Below are positions 1 to 5,045 of a stretch of DNA of 5,313 bases, piece after piece. How positions within the stretch are numbered: position 1 is the first letter of the stretch; every line of letters starts with the position of its first letter. Position numbers and translations under genes: made by a program. The notes under the pieces were generated by a model, which did no database searches, had not been told where the DNA came from, and saw only the letters and a list, made by a program, of their open reading frames with translations. This stretch comes from Thermomicrobiales bacterium (GTDB lineage: Bacteria; Chloroflexota; Limnocylindria; Limnocylindrales; CSP1-4). The DNA lies in NCBI GenBank assembly GCA_004525275.1, contig SPCO01000122.1:1-5313 (forward strand), given 5' to 3'.

Positions 1-588
1 CGGGACGGAGTTGTCGGTGAGCAATCCGATCACGCTCGCGGCGCCGACCGGCTCAGCCATGCCCTCGATCATGTCCTCTGGCTTGAGGCCGAACATGTCC
101 ATGGTCATCTGGCACGGGATGAACTCGACGCCCAGCTCCTGGGCAACCTCGAGAAGCTCCTTGGGACTGGCAACGCCGTTCTGCTTGGCCAGCCGGCCCA
201 TCATCCAGGGGCCCATCCCCAGGAAGTTCATCTTCGACAGCTTTCGATGGCTGATGCCCGGCCGCTGCATCGCCGACAGCATCTTCTGCATCCAGTTCTC
301 GCCGGTGATCCGGCGCGAGTCCTTGACGAACACCTGGAGGCCCCAGAACGTCACGAAGACGCGGGTCTTGACACCCATCGCGGCGCTCGTCGAGGCGAGG
401 ATCATCGTCGCCCAGACCTTCTCCAGGTCACCGCTGTAGTCGATGATCAGGAAATCCTTGGGCCTGACCGCTCCATCTTCGGTCGCTTCCGGGTCGGTCG
501 CCGGCAGGTCCGTGACCTCGGGCCATCCGTCCACCGCAGCGACCGCTTCAGCGAGTGGATCGAGTGTGGTTCGTGTCTCGGTGGTCAT
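1..588 (-). CDS. DsrE/DsrF-like sulfur-relay protein (YrkE/COG2210-type), 3' end cut by window edge
   Basis: Reading from the ATG at 588 gives 196 residues that run off the left edge with no stop. The fold begins around residue 44 with a beta-strand (KDFLIIDYSGD), followed by a helix (KVWATMILASTSAAMG) and the strand TRVFVTFWGL. A Met-rich middle region (about 99-132) precedes LGVEFIPCQMTMDMFGL, whose C159 is the only cysteine. This CQMTMD motif and the order of elements match the Bacillus YrkE-like 'peroxiredoxin family' (COG2210), relatives of DsrE2/DsrE3. Members are cytoplasmic and are thought to receive or pass sulfane sulfur on that Cys. Family proteins end soon after a strand equivalent to SVP here, so only a few residues are probably missing. 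Residues 1-43 form an acidic, probably disordered extension not typical of the family. A GTG at 600-598 overlapping the tusA stop is an alternative start. It is the last gene of the arsR-dsrE-tusA operon visible here. Exact DsrE subfamily is not assigned. Confidence 0.88.
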   Translation of the reverse strand, partial: MTTETRTTLDPLAEAVAAVDGWPEVTDLPATDPEATEDGAVRPKDFLIIDYSGDLEKVWATMILASTSAAMGVKTRVFVTFWGLQVFVKDSRRITGENWMQKMLSAMQRPGISHRKLSKMNFLGMGPWMMGRLAKQNGVASPKELLEVAQELGVEFIPCQMTMDMFGLKPEDMIEGMAEPVGAASVIGLLTDNSVP

Positions 589-596
589 CGTCGTTC

Positions 597-833
597 TCAC
601 TTTCGGCGGATGACGAAGCGGAACACCGCGTCATCTGATGACTGCTCGATGAGCTCGTTTCCGGTGGCTTTGCACCACGCCGCCACGTCCTTCGTAGACC
701 CTGCGTCAGTCGCAAACAGTTCCAGATACGCTCCCGATGGGACGACCTTGGCCGCTTGAGCGGTCTTGACGATCGGCATCGGGCACGACAGGCCTCGGGC
801 GTCGACCGTCTGGCTGATCTCGATGACAGGCAT
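597..833 (-). CDS. TusA-family sulfur carrier protein
   Basis: A 78-residue protein of normal TusA length. It has the hallmark TVDARGLSCPMPIVKTAQA segment: C17 in the CPxP motif is the residue that carries a persulfide sulfur in TusA, TusA-like and YrkI/YeeD proteins. The rest fits the two-layer alpha/beta TusA fold (strands YLELFATD and AVFRFVIRRK, helix STKDVAAWCKATG), with a second Cys at C54. The ATG at 833 is chosen because AAGGAG sits at 845-840, 6 nt upstream; a longer frame from 887 would add 18 non-family residues. It lies 22 bp after the upstream dsrE-like gene and 8 bp before the YrkE-like gene. Lying between two DsrE-type proteins, it is more likely a carrier for sulfane-sulfur oxidation or detoxification than the tRNA-thiolation TusA; that is inference from context. 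I left the symbol blank because tusA strictly denotes the tRNA-modification gene. Confidence 0.93.
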   Translation of the reverse strand: MPVIEISQTVDARGLSCPMPIVKTAQAAKVVPSGAYLELFATDAGSTKDVAAWCKATGNELIEQSSDDAVFRFVIRRK

Positions 834-839
834 GGGGTT

Positions 840-845
840 CTCCTT
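840..845 (-). promoter_or_regulatory. Ribosome-binding site fixing the tusA-like start
   Basis: AAGGAG on the minus strand, 6 nt before the ATG at 833. It selects the 78-residue TusA product over the frame's longer version from 887. Confidence 0.8.
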
Positions 846-855
846 CCTTGTTGGA

Positions 856-1269
856 CTAGATGAAAACGATTTGACCCTCGCCGGCATTCAGGTAGAAGGC
901 GGTGACCCCTTCGACACCATCGACGAGCGGGTCGAGGTCTGTGGGTTCGAGCTTTAGAAGATCCATCGATAGCGAGCACGCCTGGATGTCCACCTCACCC
1001 AGATCCTTGGCTTGACGAAGCGTTTCAGCCCAACTCGCCTGACCGTCCGCGGCCAGCGCGTCGACGGCGGCCCGGCCGGCTGGCCCGGCCTCCGGCGCGA
1101 GACCGTGGTCAGCGCCGACCCGGTCGCTGCGGAACGAATCCAGGGCCCAGTACTGCAGGAAGATGTGGACCGGCTTGCCAAGGGCCGCGGCGCCGGCGGT
1201 CAGGACCGCGGCCGCCTGGAGCTTGTCGTCGGTGCCGGAGAACAGGACCAGGTTCAGGGAATCGTCCAT
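856..1269 (-). CDS. Small DsrE/DsrF-like sulfurtransferase-family protein
   Basis: A 137-residue soluble protein. It opens with a beta-strand and glycine turn (LNLVLFSGTDDK), then an Ala-rich helix (QAAAVLTAGAAALG) and the strand PVHIFLQYWAL. Near the end is VDIQACSLSMDLLKL, with C98 as the only cysteine. The CSLSMD element aligns naturally with CQMTMD in the larger DsrE protein two genes downstream, so the two look like divergent paralogues with one candidate persulfide-carrying Cys each. Length and strand/helix order match DsrE/DsrF-like proteins. The start is set by GAGGTGA at 1280-1274 just upstream of the ATG; 28 extra residues in the longer frame belong to the arsR region. The arsR stop is inside this ribosome-binding site, 4 nt before the ATG, so translation is probably coupled. 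Partner exchange with TusA is expected from family knowledge (DsrE3A/TusA thiosulfate or sulfane-sulfur transfer) but not shown here. Confidence 0.88.
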   Translation of the reverse strand: MDDSLNLVLFSGTDDKLQAAAVLTAGAAALGKPVHIFLQYWALDSFRSDRVGADHGLAPEAGPAGRAAVDALAADGQASWAETLRQAKDLGEVDIQACSLSMDLLKLEPTDLDPLVDGVEGVTAFYLNAGEGQIVFI

Positions 1270-1273
1270 CAAG

Positions 1274-1280
1274 TCACCTC
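1274..1280 (-). promoter_or_regulatory. Ribosome-binding site of the small dsrE-like gene, containing the arsR stop
   Basis: GAGGTGA on the minus strand; its final TGA is the arsR stop codon. The downstream ATG is at 1269. A ribosome terminating on arsR sits on the initiation site of the next gene, which favours translational coupling. Confidence 0.75.
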
Positions 1281-1642
1281 GTATGCGATGCGTGCGTGGG
1301 AGCGGTCGCCCCGATTGGCTCGGCAGCTCCGTTGGTCGTGGACAGGTCGGCAAGCCGTCGGAGGCGTCGCTCGAGGACGTCGCGCATGATGTCGCAGGCG
1401 AGCATCACGGCCGGGTCGGTCAGTCGATACCGGACCTCTCGCCCGTCGCGATCGGCGTCCACCAGTCCGGAGGCGCGCAGGATCGCGAGGTGCTGCGACA
1501 CATTCGGCTGGCTGAGTCCGAGCGCGTCCGCCAGCCGCCCTACCTCGCACGGTCCAACCGCAAGGCGGTGGAGGATGTCGAGCCGATTCGGGTTGGCGAG
1601 GGTCCGCAGAACCTCGGCCTGGAGGACGGTGATCTCGTTCAT
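1274..1642 (-). CDS. ArsR/SmtB-family winged-helix transcriptional repressor
   Basis: A 122-residue protein with the ArsR architecture. The LANPNRLDILHRLAVGP segment is followed by the helix-turn-helix VGRLADALGLSQPNVSQHLAILRASG (residues 34-59) and the beta-wing GREVRYRL (67-74), then a dimerisation helix from about 77 to 97. The classical ELCVCDL metal motif is absent: the region reads GPCEVGRL, with C32. A second cysteine, C83, lies in the C-terminal helix (VMLACDIM). These two do not occupy the same positions as the BigR/SqrR persulfide-sensing pair as I recall those sequences, so the effector is open. It heads an operon of DsrE/TusA sulfur-trafficking genes and probably represses it through the dyad at 1656-1679. 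Start: ATG at 1642 lacks a clear Shine-Dalgarno sequence; an in-frame ATG at 1675 would give 133 residues but would lie inside the dyad, so I prefer the shorter form. Confidence 0.92.
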   Translation of the reverse strand: MNEITVLQAEVLRTLANPNRLDILHRLAVGPCEVGRLADALGLSQPNVSQHLAILRASGLVDADRDGREVRYRLTDPAVMLACDIMRDVLERRLRRLADLSTTNGAAEPIGATAPTHASHTR

Positions 1643-1655
1643 GACCCAAGCATCG

Positions 1656-1679
1656 ACATATGCGCATCTGCGCATCAGT
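1656..1679. promoter_or_regulatory. Probable ArsR operator: imperfect 11-2-11 dyad
   Basis: The core is a perfect 7-bp inverted repeat with a 2-bp spacer, ATGCGCA-TC-TGCGCAT at 1660-1675. Beyond two unmatched base pairs on each side the symmetry resumes (AC at 1656-1657 against GT at 1678-1679), giving 9 of 11 matched positions per arm. The same bases also form a tandem direct repeat, TGCGCATC twice (1661-1676). ArsR/SmtB repressors commonly bind 12-2-12 type dyads near their own start, and this one lies 13 bp upstream of the preferred arsR ATG. Autoregulation of the arsR-dsrE-tusA operon is therefore the natural reading. Promoter boxes could not be assigned with confidence. Confidence 0.68.
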
Positions 1680-1919
1680 GCCGCCAGTCACAGCAACGGG
1701 GTCCATTGGGCACCCCGACCGGGTCGCCTCGCGGGCCGGATCGGGGCCGCCTCAGAGCCGCCTCCTGAGCGCGGGCTCACCCCGAGAACGGGCCGGGCGA
1801 CCTTCCCGATCCCGACGGATGGCCCTGTCCGGTCGAGCCAACGACAGCCATGCTTCAGGCGTCCGATGGGGACTGGTTGATCGCTCGCGGGCGGCCCATC
1901 CCCTGTCCGTGCAGAAATC

Positions 1920-1926
1920 GAGGTGG
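1920..1926 (+). promoter_or_regulatory. Ribosome-binding site of the hemerythrin-like gene
   Basis: GAGGTGG, 5 nt before the ATG at 1932. It supports this ATG over the upstream in-frame GTG at 1923, which lies inside the site. Confidence 0.75.
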
Positions 1927-1931
1927 CGACC

Positions 1932-2396
1932 ATGACCGCACACGACGTCATCGCGGAGGGCGAGGGCCGGTTCGAGGCCCATGAACATCGTGACGTTGCG
2001 CTCGGGCTCGCCCGGATCGCCGATACCATCGAGCACTCCGGCGACCTGTCCTCCGATCAGCTCTGGGCCCGGCTCCATGCCACCCTTGGCTGGCTGCAGC
2101 GGGACCTCCACCCCCACCTCGCCTGGGAGGATCGATGGCTCTACCCGGAACTTGACGGGCTCGCCGGCACCCCCTGGGCCACGAAATCGGCGCGGTTCGA
2201 GCACCGCCAGATCGAAACGCTCATCGCGGCACTCGAGGTAGATTCGGCTCGCTGGCTCGCTCATGCAACGCCGCGCCGGGACACGGAGGTGATCGCCCAC
2301 CTCAGCGCGATCCGCGCAGTGATCGCCGCCCATGTGGAACGCGAGGAGCGACTCCTGTTGCCGTTGCTCGACGAAACGGTGAGCGTCCCCGGATGA
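1932..2396 (+). CDS. Hemerythrin-like (HHE) domain protein
   Basis: A 154-residue, almost entirely helical protein with the full spacing of a hemerythrin-type diiron four-helix bundle. H19 lies in helix 1 (AHEHRDVALGLA). H62 and E66 form an HxxxE motif in helix 2 (HPHLAWEDRWLYPEL). H91 lies in helix 3 (FEHRQIETLIAAL), and H134 and E138 form a second HxxxE in helix 4 (AAHVEREERLLLPLLDE). Such domains bind O2, NO or iron, or sense oxygen; there is no signal peptide or membrane segment, so it is cytoplasmic. No attached F-box, PAS or methyl-acceptor domain is present. The ATG at 1932 is chosen because GAGGTGG (1920-1926) is a good ribosome-binding site 5 nt upstream; the in-frame GTG at 1923 is part of that site. 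Its stop overlaps the next start by 4 nt (ATGA). A role in O2/NO handling beside the sulfur operon is inference. Confidence 0.87.
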   Translation: MTAHDVIAEGEGRFEAHEHRDVALGLARIADTIEHSGDLSSDQLWARLHATLGWLQRDLHPHLAWEDRWLYPELDGLAGTPWATKSARFEHRQIETLIAALEVDSARWLAHATPRRDTEVIAHLSAIRAVIAAHVEREERLLLPLLDETVSVPG

Positions 2397-3100
2397 CCAC
2401 CGGGGGCGCCCCGCCGCTGAACCGAACGATCGATCCAGCCGTGGCCGCCGAGCGACTCGCAAACTGGGGATTCGTGGCCCACGCCGACCTGCCTGATCGT
2501 TCGGGCGATGCCTACCTGCTTGTCGGACTGCGCGCCGCTCCGACATTTCGACACTTCGATCCAGAACGGGTCGAGCTGTGGGTCAGCGAGGGGTCCCGTG
2601 GGTCTCGTCTCGTCCTTACCCGGGATACGCCAGCGCTCGACACGGAGTATTCGTGGGGCACGGTCACCATCGTCGACCGTCTCGGTATCTCGAATGAGTA
2701 CGTGACATTCGGAGGCCACCTGACGGTCGCCGAGGTGGACGACATGACGGTCGTCATCTTCGTCTCGCCGTCACCGATCCTTCGCCGTGGCGGCCACTCC
2801 CAGGGTTGGGATCAGGCGGCGATCGATGCGGCCGCGTTCCTCGGGCGGCTGATGATCGCCGTGGACTACGTCCCGGGGTTCGAGGCACGCATGGCCGCGG
2901 CCCGACCGTTGGCTCGGTATGCCGCCTTCATCTCCGACGCGATCCGCAGGTTTCGCGCCTCGACGATGCTCCGCGAGGAGCACCCCGCCGTATGGACGCT
3001 CCTGCGGGCTGCCCAGGATCAACTGGAAGCCGGAGACCCTGGCGCCTGGGAGGACGGGTCGGCGTTGGCCGCGGCGGCCCGGCCAGGCGATAGCGACTGA
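2393..3100 (+). CDS. Uncharacterised 235-residue protein coupled to the hemerythrin-like gene
   Basis: I do not recognise this family. The ATG overlaps the hemerythrin-like stop (ATGA at 2393-2396), and the frame is open to the TGA at 3100. No signal peptide, transmembrane segment or cysteine is present. Residues about 13-130 look like a mixed alpha/beta or beta-rich domain with alternating hydrophobic strands (AYLLVGLRAA, RVELWVSEGS, SRLVLTRDT, GTVTIVDRL, MTVVIFVSPSP). Around 135-165 there is a turn rich in Gly/His/Trp (RRGGHSQGWDQAAIDAAAFLG), then helices to about 215 (AARPLARYAAFISDAIRRF, HPAVWTLLRAAQDQL) and a low-complexity Ala/Gly/Asp tail. Natural-looking amino acid composition, unlike the opposite-strand frames, supports real coding. 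Tight coupling suggests it works with, or is produced in proportion to, the hemerythrin-like protein. Its stop faces that of the DUF6390-like gene with only 6 bp between. Confidence 0.8.
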   Translation: MTTGGAPPLNRTIDPAVAAERLANWGFVAHADLPDRSGDAYLLVGLRAAPTFRHFDPERVELWVSEGSRGSRLVLTRDTPALDTEYSWGTVTIVDRLGISNEYVTFGGHLTVAEVDDMTVVIFVSPSPILRRGGHSQGWDQAAIDAAAFLGRLMIAVDYVPGFEARMAAARPLARYAAFISDAIRRFRASTMLREEHPAVWTLLRAAQDQLEAGDPGAWEDGSALAAAARPGDSD

Positions 3101-3106
3101 AGCCAG

Positions 3107-3862
3107 TCAGATCGAGGTGTTGGCGATGGCCAGTTCGCGGGCGGTCCAGGCCTGCAGGGTGGCCGCCTGACGTCCATCCAGCTGTTCGCATGCCCAATCC
3201 CAATGGATCGCGACGAGATCTCCGGGCTCGACCTCGCCAAGGAACCCAAGACCGTCCTGCCAGCCCCGGATGACCTCCGGTCGAGCCGCCCCGAGGCGAA
3301 GCTTGCCGCCGACCCATTCCAGCGGCACAGCGTCAACGAGCAGGTCTGCCCCGATCCGGTCGCGAACGGTTCCCCAGCGGATCCGGCAACTGTCGATCGT
3401 GGCCAGGACATCACCCGAGGTCTCGCCGCGGAGCATCCCAACCAGGGGGAAGACGTCAAGAACGTGGAACGCGTGGACGGGATGGCCACCCTCGGGGGCC
3501 TTCGTCGCCAGCCAGCGCCAGTCGGAGTTGCGCAGCCGCGGCCGGAATCGATCCTCGATCGACCGCCCGAAGGCGTTCGTTGGCACACCTTCGAGGAGGT
3601 CGCTGCCGAGCCAATAGGCTTCGACGACCCGACCATCCAGCGGATCGCCGATCCCATTGGACCGCGCGATCAGTTCGAGATAGGGATAGGCCCCTTCGAA
3701 CTCACTGGCAAGTCCGCGGATCCGCCGGAGGTCACCGCCCTCGGCCGCTTCGCCAAGGAGTTCGTCGGCAGCGTCCGGTCCGCAGTAGCCGAGCCGGTTC
3801 GGCCCGTAGGCATAGCGGGCGAAACGGATAGGCCCCGGAACAGGGTGCGCAGCGACGGTCAC
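3107..3862 (-). CDS. DUF6390-like protein
   Basis: A 251-residue cytoplasmic protein without membrane segments. Motifs I associate with DUF6390 are present. Near the N-terminus is RFARYAYGPNRLGYCGPD, with C27. In the middle is GGHPVHAFHVLDVFPLVGMLRG, rich in His. Near the C-terminus is VAIHWDWACEQL, followed by a helix ending in a conserved-looking Asn (ELAIANTSI). The shared His/Cys/Trp positions would suit metal binding or catalysis, but no activity is established to my knowledge. The frame stays open far upstream, through the whole transporter gene, so the start has to be chosen. GTG at 3862-3860 overlaps the transporter stop (GTGA) and sits just before the first family motif. Homologues are, as I recall, often near NiFe-hydrogenase genes in Actinobacteria, which fits the HypC-like gene two places upstream. 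Family name is from memory of motifs. Confidence 0.78.
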   Translation of the reverse strand: MTVAAHPVPGPIRFARYAYGPNRLGYCGPDAADELLGEAAEGGDLRRIRGLASEFEGAYPYLELIARSNGIGDPLDGRVVEAYWLGSDLLEGVPTNAFGRSIEDRFRPRLRNSDWRWLATKAPEGGHPVHAFHVLDVFPLVGMLRGETSGDVLATIDSCRIRWGTVRDRIGADLLVDAVPLEWVGGKLRLGAARPEVIRGWQDGLGFLGEVEPGDLVAIHWDWACEQLDGRQAATLQAWTARELAIANTSI

Positions 3863-4812
3863 CGCGCGAGCCCAGGACCTCGCCGCGTGGACCACACGGC
3901 AACGATCGCGAGCGCCGCCACCGCGAACGTGATGACGACTTGTGCGGCAACCACGGACGGCGCCGGCAACGAGCCGTTGACGACAGCCTGAAGGACGACC
4001 GTGATCGGGGCGCCGATGACGAGCACACTTGCGACGACCGACGCCTCCGCCCGGCGGAGGGCCGCCAGCCAGGTCCCGACGTATGCCGCCAGCAGCGCGC
4101 CGGTTCCGAGCGCCCAGGCCCATTGGGTGGCGGTCAATCCAGCAACGATGGTCAGTCGACCGGTCACGGCCAGGTACCCGACGAGGACGACGAGCCCGAT
4201 CCCGAGTCGCGCCGCGCCCAGCACGGGAGATGGCACGTCGCGGACCAGTAGACGGCGGGCGACGATGACTTCGATCGCCCACATCAGGGTCGCTGCCAGG
4301 ATCATCGTCTCGCCAGCACCCCAGCTCAGGCCGGTCGGGGGCGTCGCCAACGCCTGGCCGACGAGCAGGACCCCGAAGGCGGCGAGCGGGAAGGCGCCCA
4401 GCCGCTCGCCCAGGAACGGGACGGCGAGCAGGACGACCCACGCGAAGAGCGTCTTGTGGATGAACGCGGCCGACGGGGCGCTGGCGATCGCGAGTCCGCT
4501 GAAGAACAGGAGGAATGGCACACTCCCGCCGATCACCCCGATCACGGTCATGCCTGCCCACGCACGCCGATCGAGCGCCCGGATCTCGGAGCGCCGGACA
4601 AGGAGGAGCGCCAGGGCGATCAGGATGACCGCCGCGACGCCGTTCTTGAGCGTCGTGTAGACCGCGGCGTCGGGAACCTGCTTGACGGCAAAGCCGTTCA
4701 CGAAGACGGACAGCCCGCTGATGAGTGCGACGACAAACGCCAGGCCGACGCCCCATTTGGTCGCGATCGGGATCCTGGGCGGGGTTGCTCCGCCCTCGCG
4801 CGTCTCAGTCAT
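3859..4812 (-). CDS. EamA-family (DMT superfamily) membrane transporter
   Basis: A 317-residue integral inner-membrane protein with about ten hydrophobic segments in two repeated halves, the usual EamA duplication and length. The first half runs from WGVGLAFVVALISG (about residue 20) through the segment ending VLLVGQALA. The second half starts near GETMILAATLMWAIEVIVARRLL and ends with VVITFAVAALAIVAVW. The segment AFIHKTLFAWVVLLAVPFLGERLG is the typical fourth-helix/GER loop of EamA proteins. These carriers export or import small metabolites such as amino acids, nucleobases or sugar derivatives; the substrate cannot be read from sequence. Start: AGGAGG at 4824-4819, 6 nt before the ATG, inside the last codons of the HypC-like gene, with which it overlaps by 8 nt (ATGACTGA). 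Its stop overlaps the GTG of the DUF6390-like gene. Such overlaps imply a shared transcript and coupled translation. Confidence 0.93.
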   Translation of the reverse strand: MTETREGGATPPRIPIATKWGVGLAFVVALISGLSVFVNGFAVKQVPDAAVYTTLKNGVAAVILIALALLLVRRSEIRALDRRAWAGMTVIGVIGGSVPFLLFFSGLAIASAPSAAFIHKTLFAWVVLLAVPFLGERLGAFPLAAFGVLLVGQALATPPTGLSWGAGETMILAATLMWAIEVIVARRLLVRDVPSPVLGAARLGIGLVVLVGYLAVTGRLTIVAGLTATQWAWALGTGALLAAYVGTWLAALRRAEASVVASVLVIGAPITVVLQAVVNGSLPAPSVVAAQVVITFAVAALAIVAVWSTRRGPGLAR

Positions 4813-5041
4813 GTCGCTCCTCCTGGCTGCCCTGCCGGGCCGCCTCCAATTCGTGCCGGATGAAGGCCGCGTCGTCTGGATGCAGGCGCGAGATCACGGT
4901 GCCTGCCGAGACGAAGACCCATTCCCCGACCGCGAGGTCCGGGGCAAGCAGCGTGTTGGCCCGGCGTCGGCGCCCCTCGGTCTCGATCGTCGCTCCGGTG
5001 GTATCGGTCGCGATCACGAGGCCCGGGAACCCGAGGCACAT
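4805..5041 (-). CDS. HypC/HybG/HupF-like hydrogenase-assembly chaperone lacking the conserved His
   Basis: A 78-residue protein beginning MCLGFPGLVI, the signature start of HypC-type chaperones, where Cys2 (free after Met removal) helps hold the Fe(CN)2CO centre with HypD before insertion into the NiFe-hydrogenase large subunit. The small beta-barrel pattern follows: ATIETEGRRRRANTLLAPDL, then VGEWVFVSAGTVISRLHPDDAA, aligned with the usual VGDYVLVHVGFAI.. block and helical tail. The odd point is S45 at the place of the conserved His (E. coli HypC His51), which is implicated in iron-centre binding. Start: ATG at 5041, directly giving the MC motif, with GAGG at 5054-5051 upstream; the longer frame to 5215 is an Arg/Ser-rich shadow of the preceding gene. 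It lies 4 nt after the oxidoreductase stop and overlaps the transporter start by 8 nt. It could be a paralogue with a changed role rather than a working HypC. Confidence 0.8.
   Translation of the reverse strand: MCLGFPGLVIATDTTGATIETEGRRRRANTLLAPDLAVGEWVFVSAGTVISRLHPDDAAFIRHELEAARQGSQEERHD
4819..4824 (-). promoter_or_regulatory. Strong ribosome-binding site of the EamA transporter, inside the HypC-like gene
   Basis: AGGAGG on the minus strand, 6 nt before the ATG at 4812. It is the best Shine-Dalgarno match in the window and is formed by the Gln-Glu-Glu codons of the HypC-like C-terminus. Confidence 0.85.
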
Positions 5042-5045
5042 CGCG

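Larger units (their letters stand above)
1643..1931. other. Divergent intergenic region between arsR and the hemerythrin-like gene
   Basis: About 290 bp separating leftward arsR and the rightward hemerythrin-like gene. Apart from the dyad at its left end I see no strong second copy of that operator, no RNA gene, and no convincing coding sequence. Open frames across it on both strands translate into Arg/Ser/Pro-rich text typical of non-coding GC-rich frames. It must hold promoters for both directions, but no good -35/-10 pair is visible. TTGATC at 1877-1882 could be a -35, but no acceptable -10 follows at the right distance. Confidence 0.6.

Noticed and set aside
11..439. 142-residue plus-strand open frame opposite the YrkE-like gene
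   Set aside because: Ser/Arg/Pro-rich shadow of the minus-strand protein with its CQMTMD motif.
1643..1675. 11-codon longer arsR start at the ATG at 1675
   Set aside because: It would put the initiation codon inside the operator dyad and adds residues outside the ArsR domain; it is not fully excluded because the shorter start lacks a good ribosome-binding site.
1163..1768. 201-residue plus-strand open frame opposite arsR
   Set aside because: The composition is that of a shadow frame, and the opposite strand encodes a clear ArsR helix-turn-helix.
1751..1769. CTCAG...CTGAG inverted repeat in the intergenic region
   Set aside because: Only a 5-bp stem with a 9-nt loop and no T-run; expected by chance in GC-rich DNA.
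1877..1905. Possible sigma-70 promoter for the hemerythrin-like gene (TTGATC)
   Set aside because: No acceptable -10 element lies at 16-18 bp spacing, so it is not reported as a feature.
1752..2546. 264-residue minus-strand open frame opposite the hemerythrin-like gene
   Set aside because: The translation is Arg-rich and featureless, and it lies antisense to a protein with a full set of HHE ligands.
3203..3991. 262-residue plus-strand open frame opposite the DUF6390-like gene
   Set aside because: No family-like motifs; the opposite strand carries the GYCGPD, HPVHAFHV and HWDWAC motifs.
3863..4756. Upstream extension of the DUF6390-like frame through the transporter gene (549-residue reading)
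   Set aside because: The extra residues are Arg/Gly/Pro-rich with no motif, while the other frame encodes a clear ten-helix EamA transporter. Coding for the lower gene begins at the GTG at 3862.
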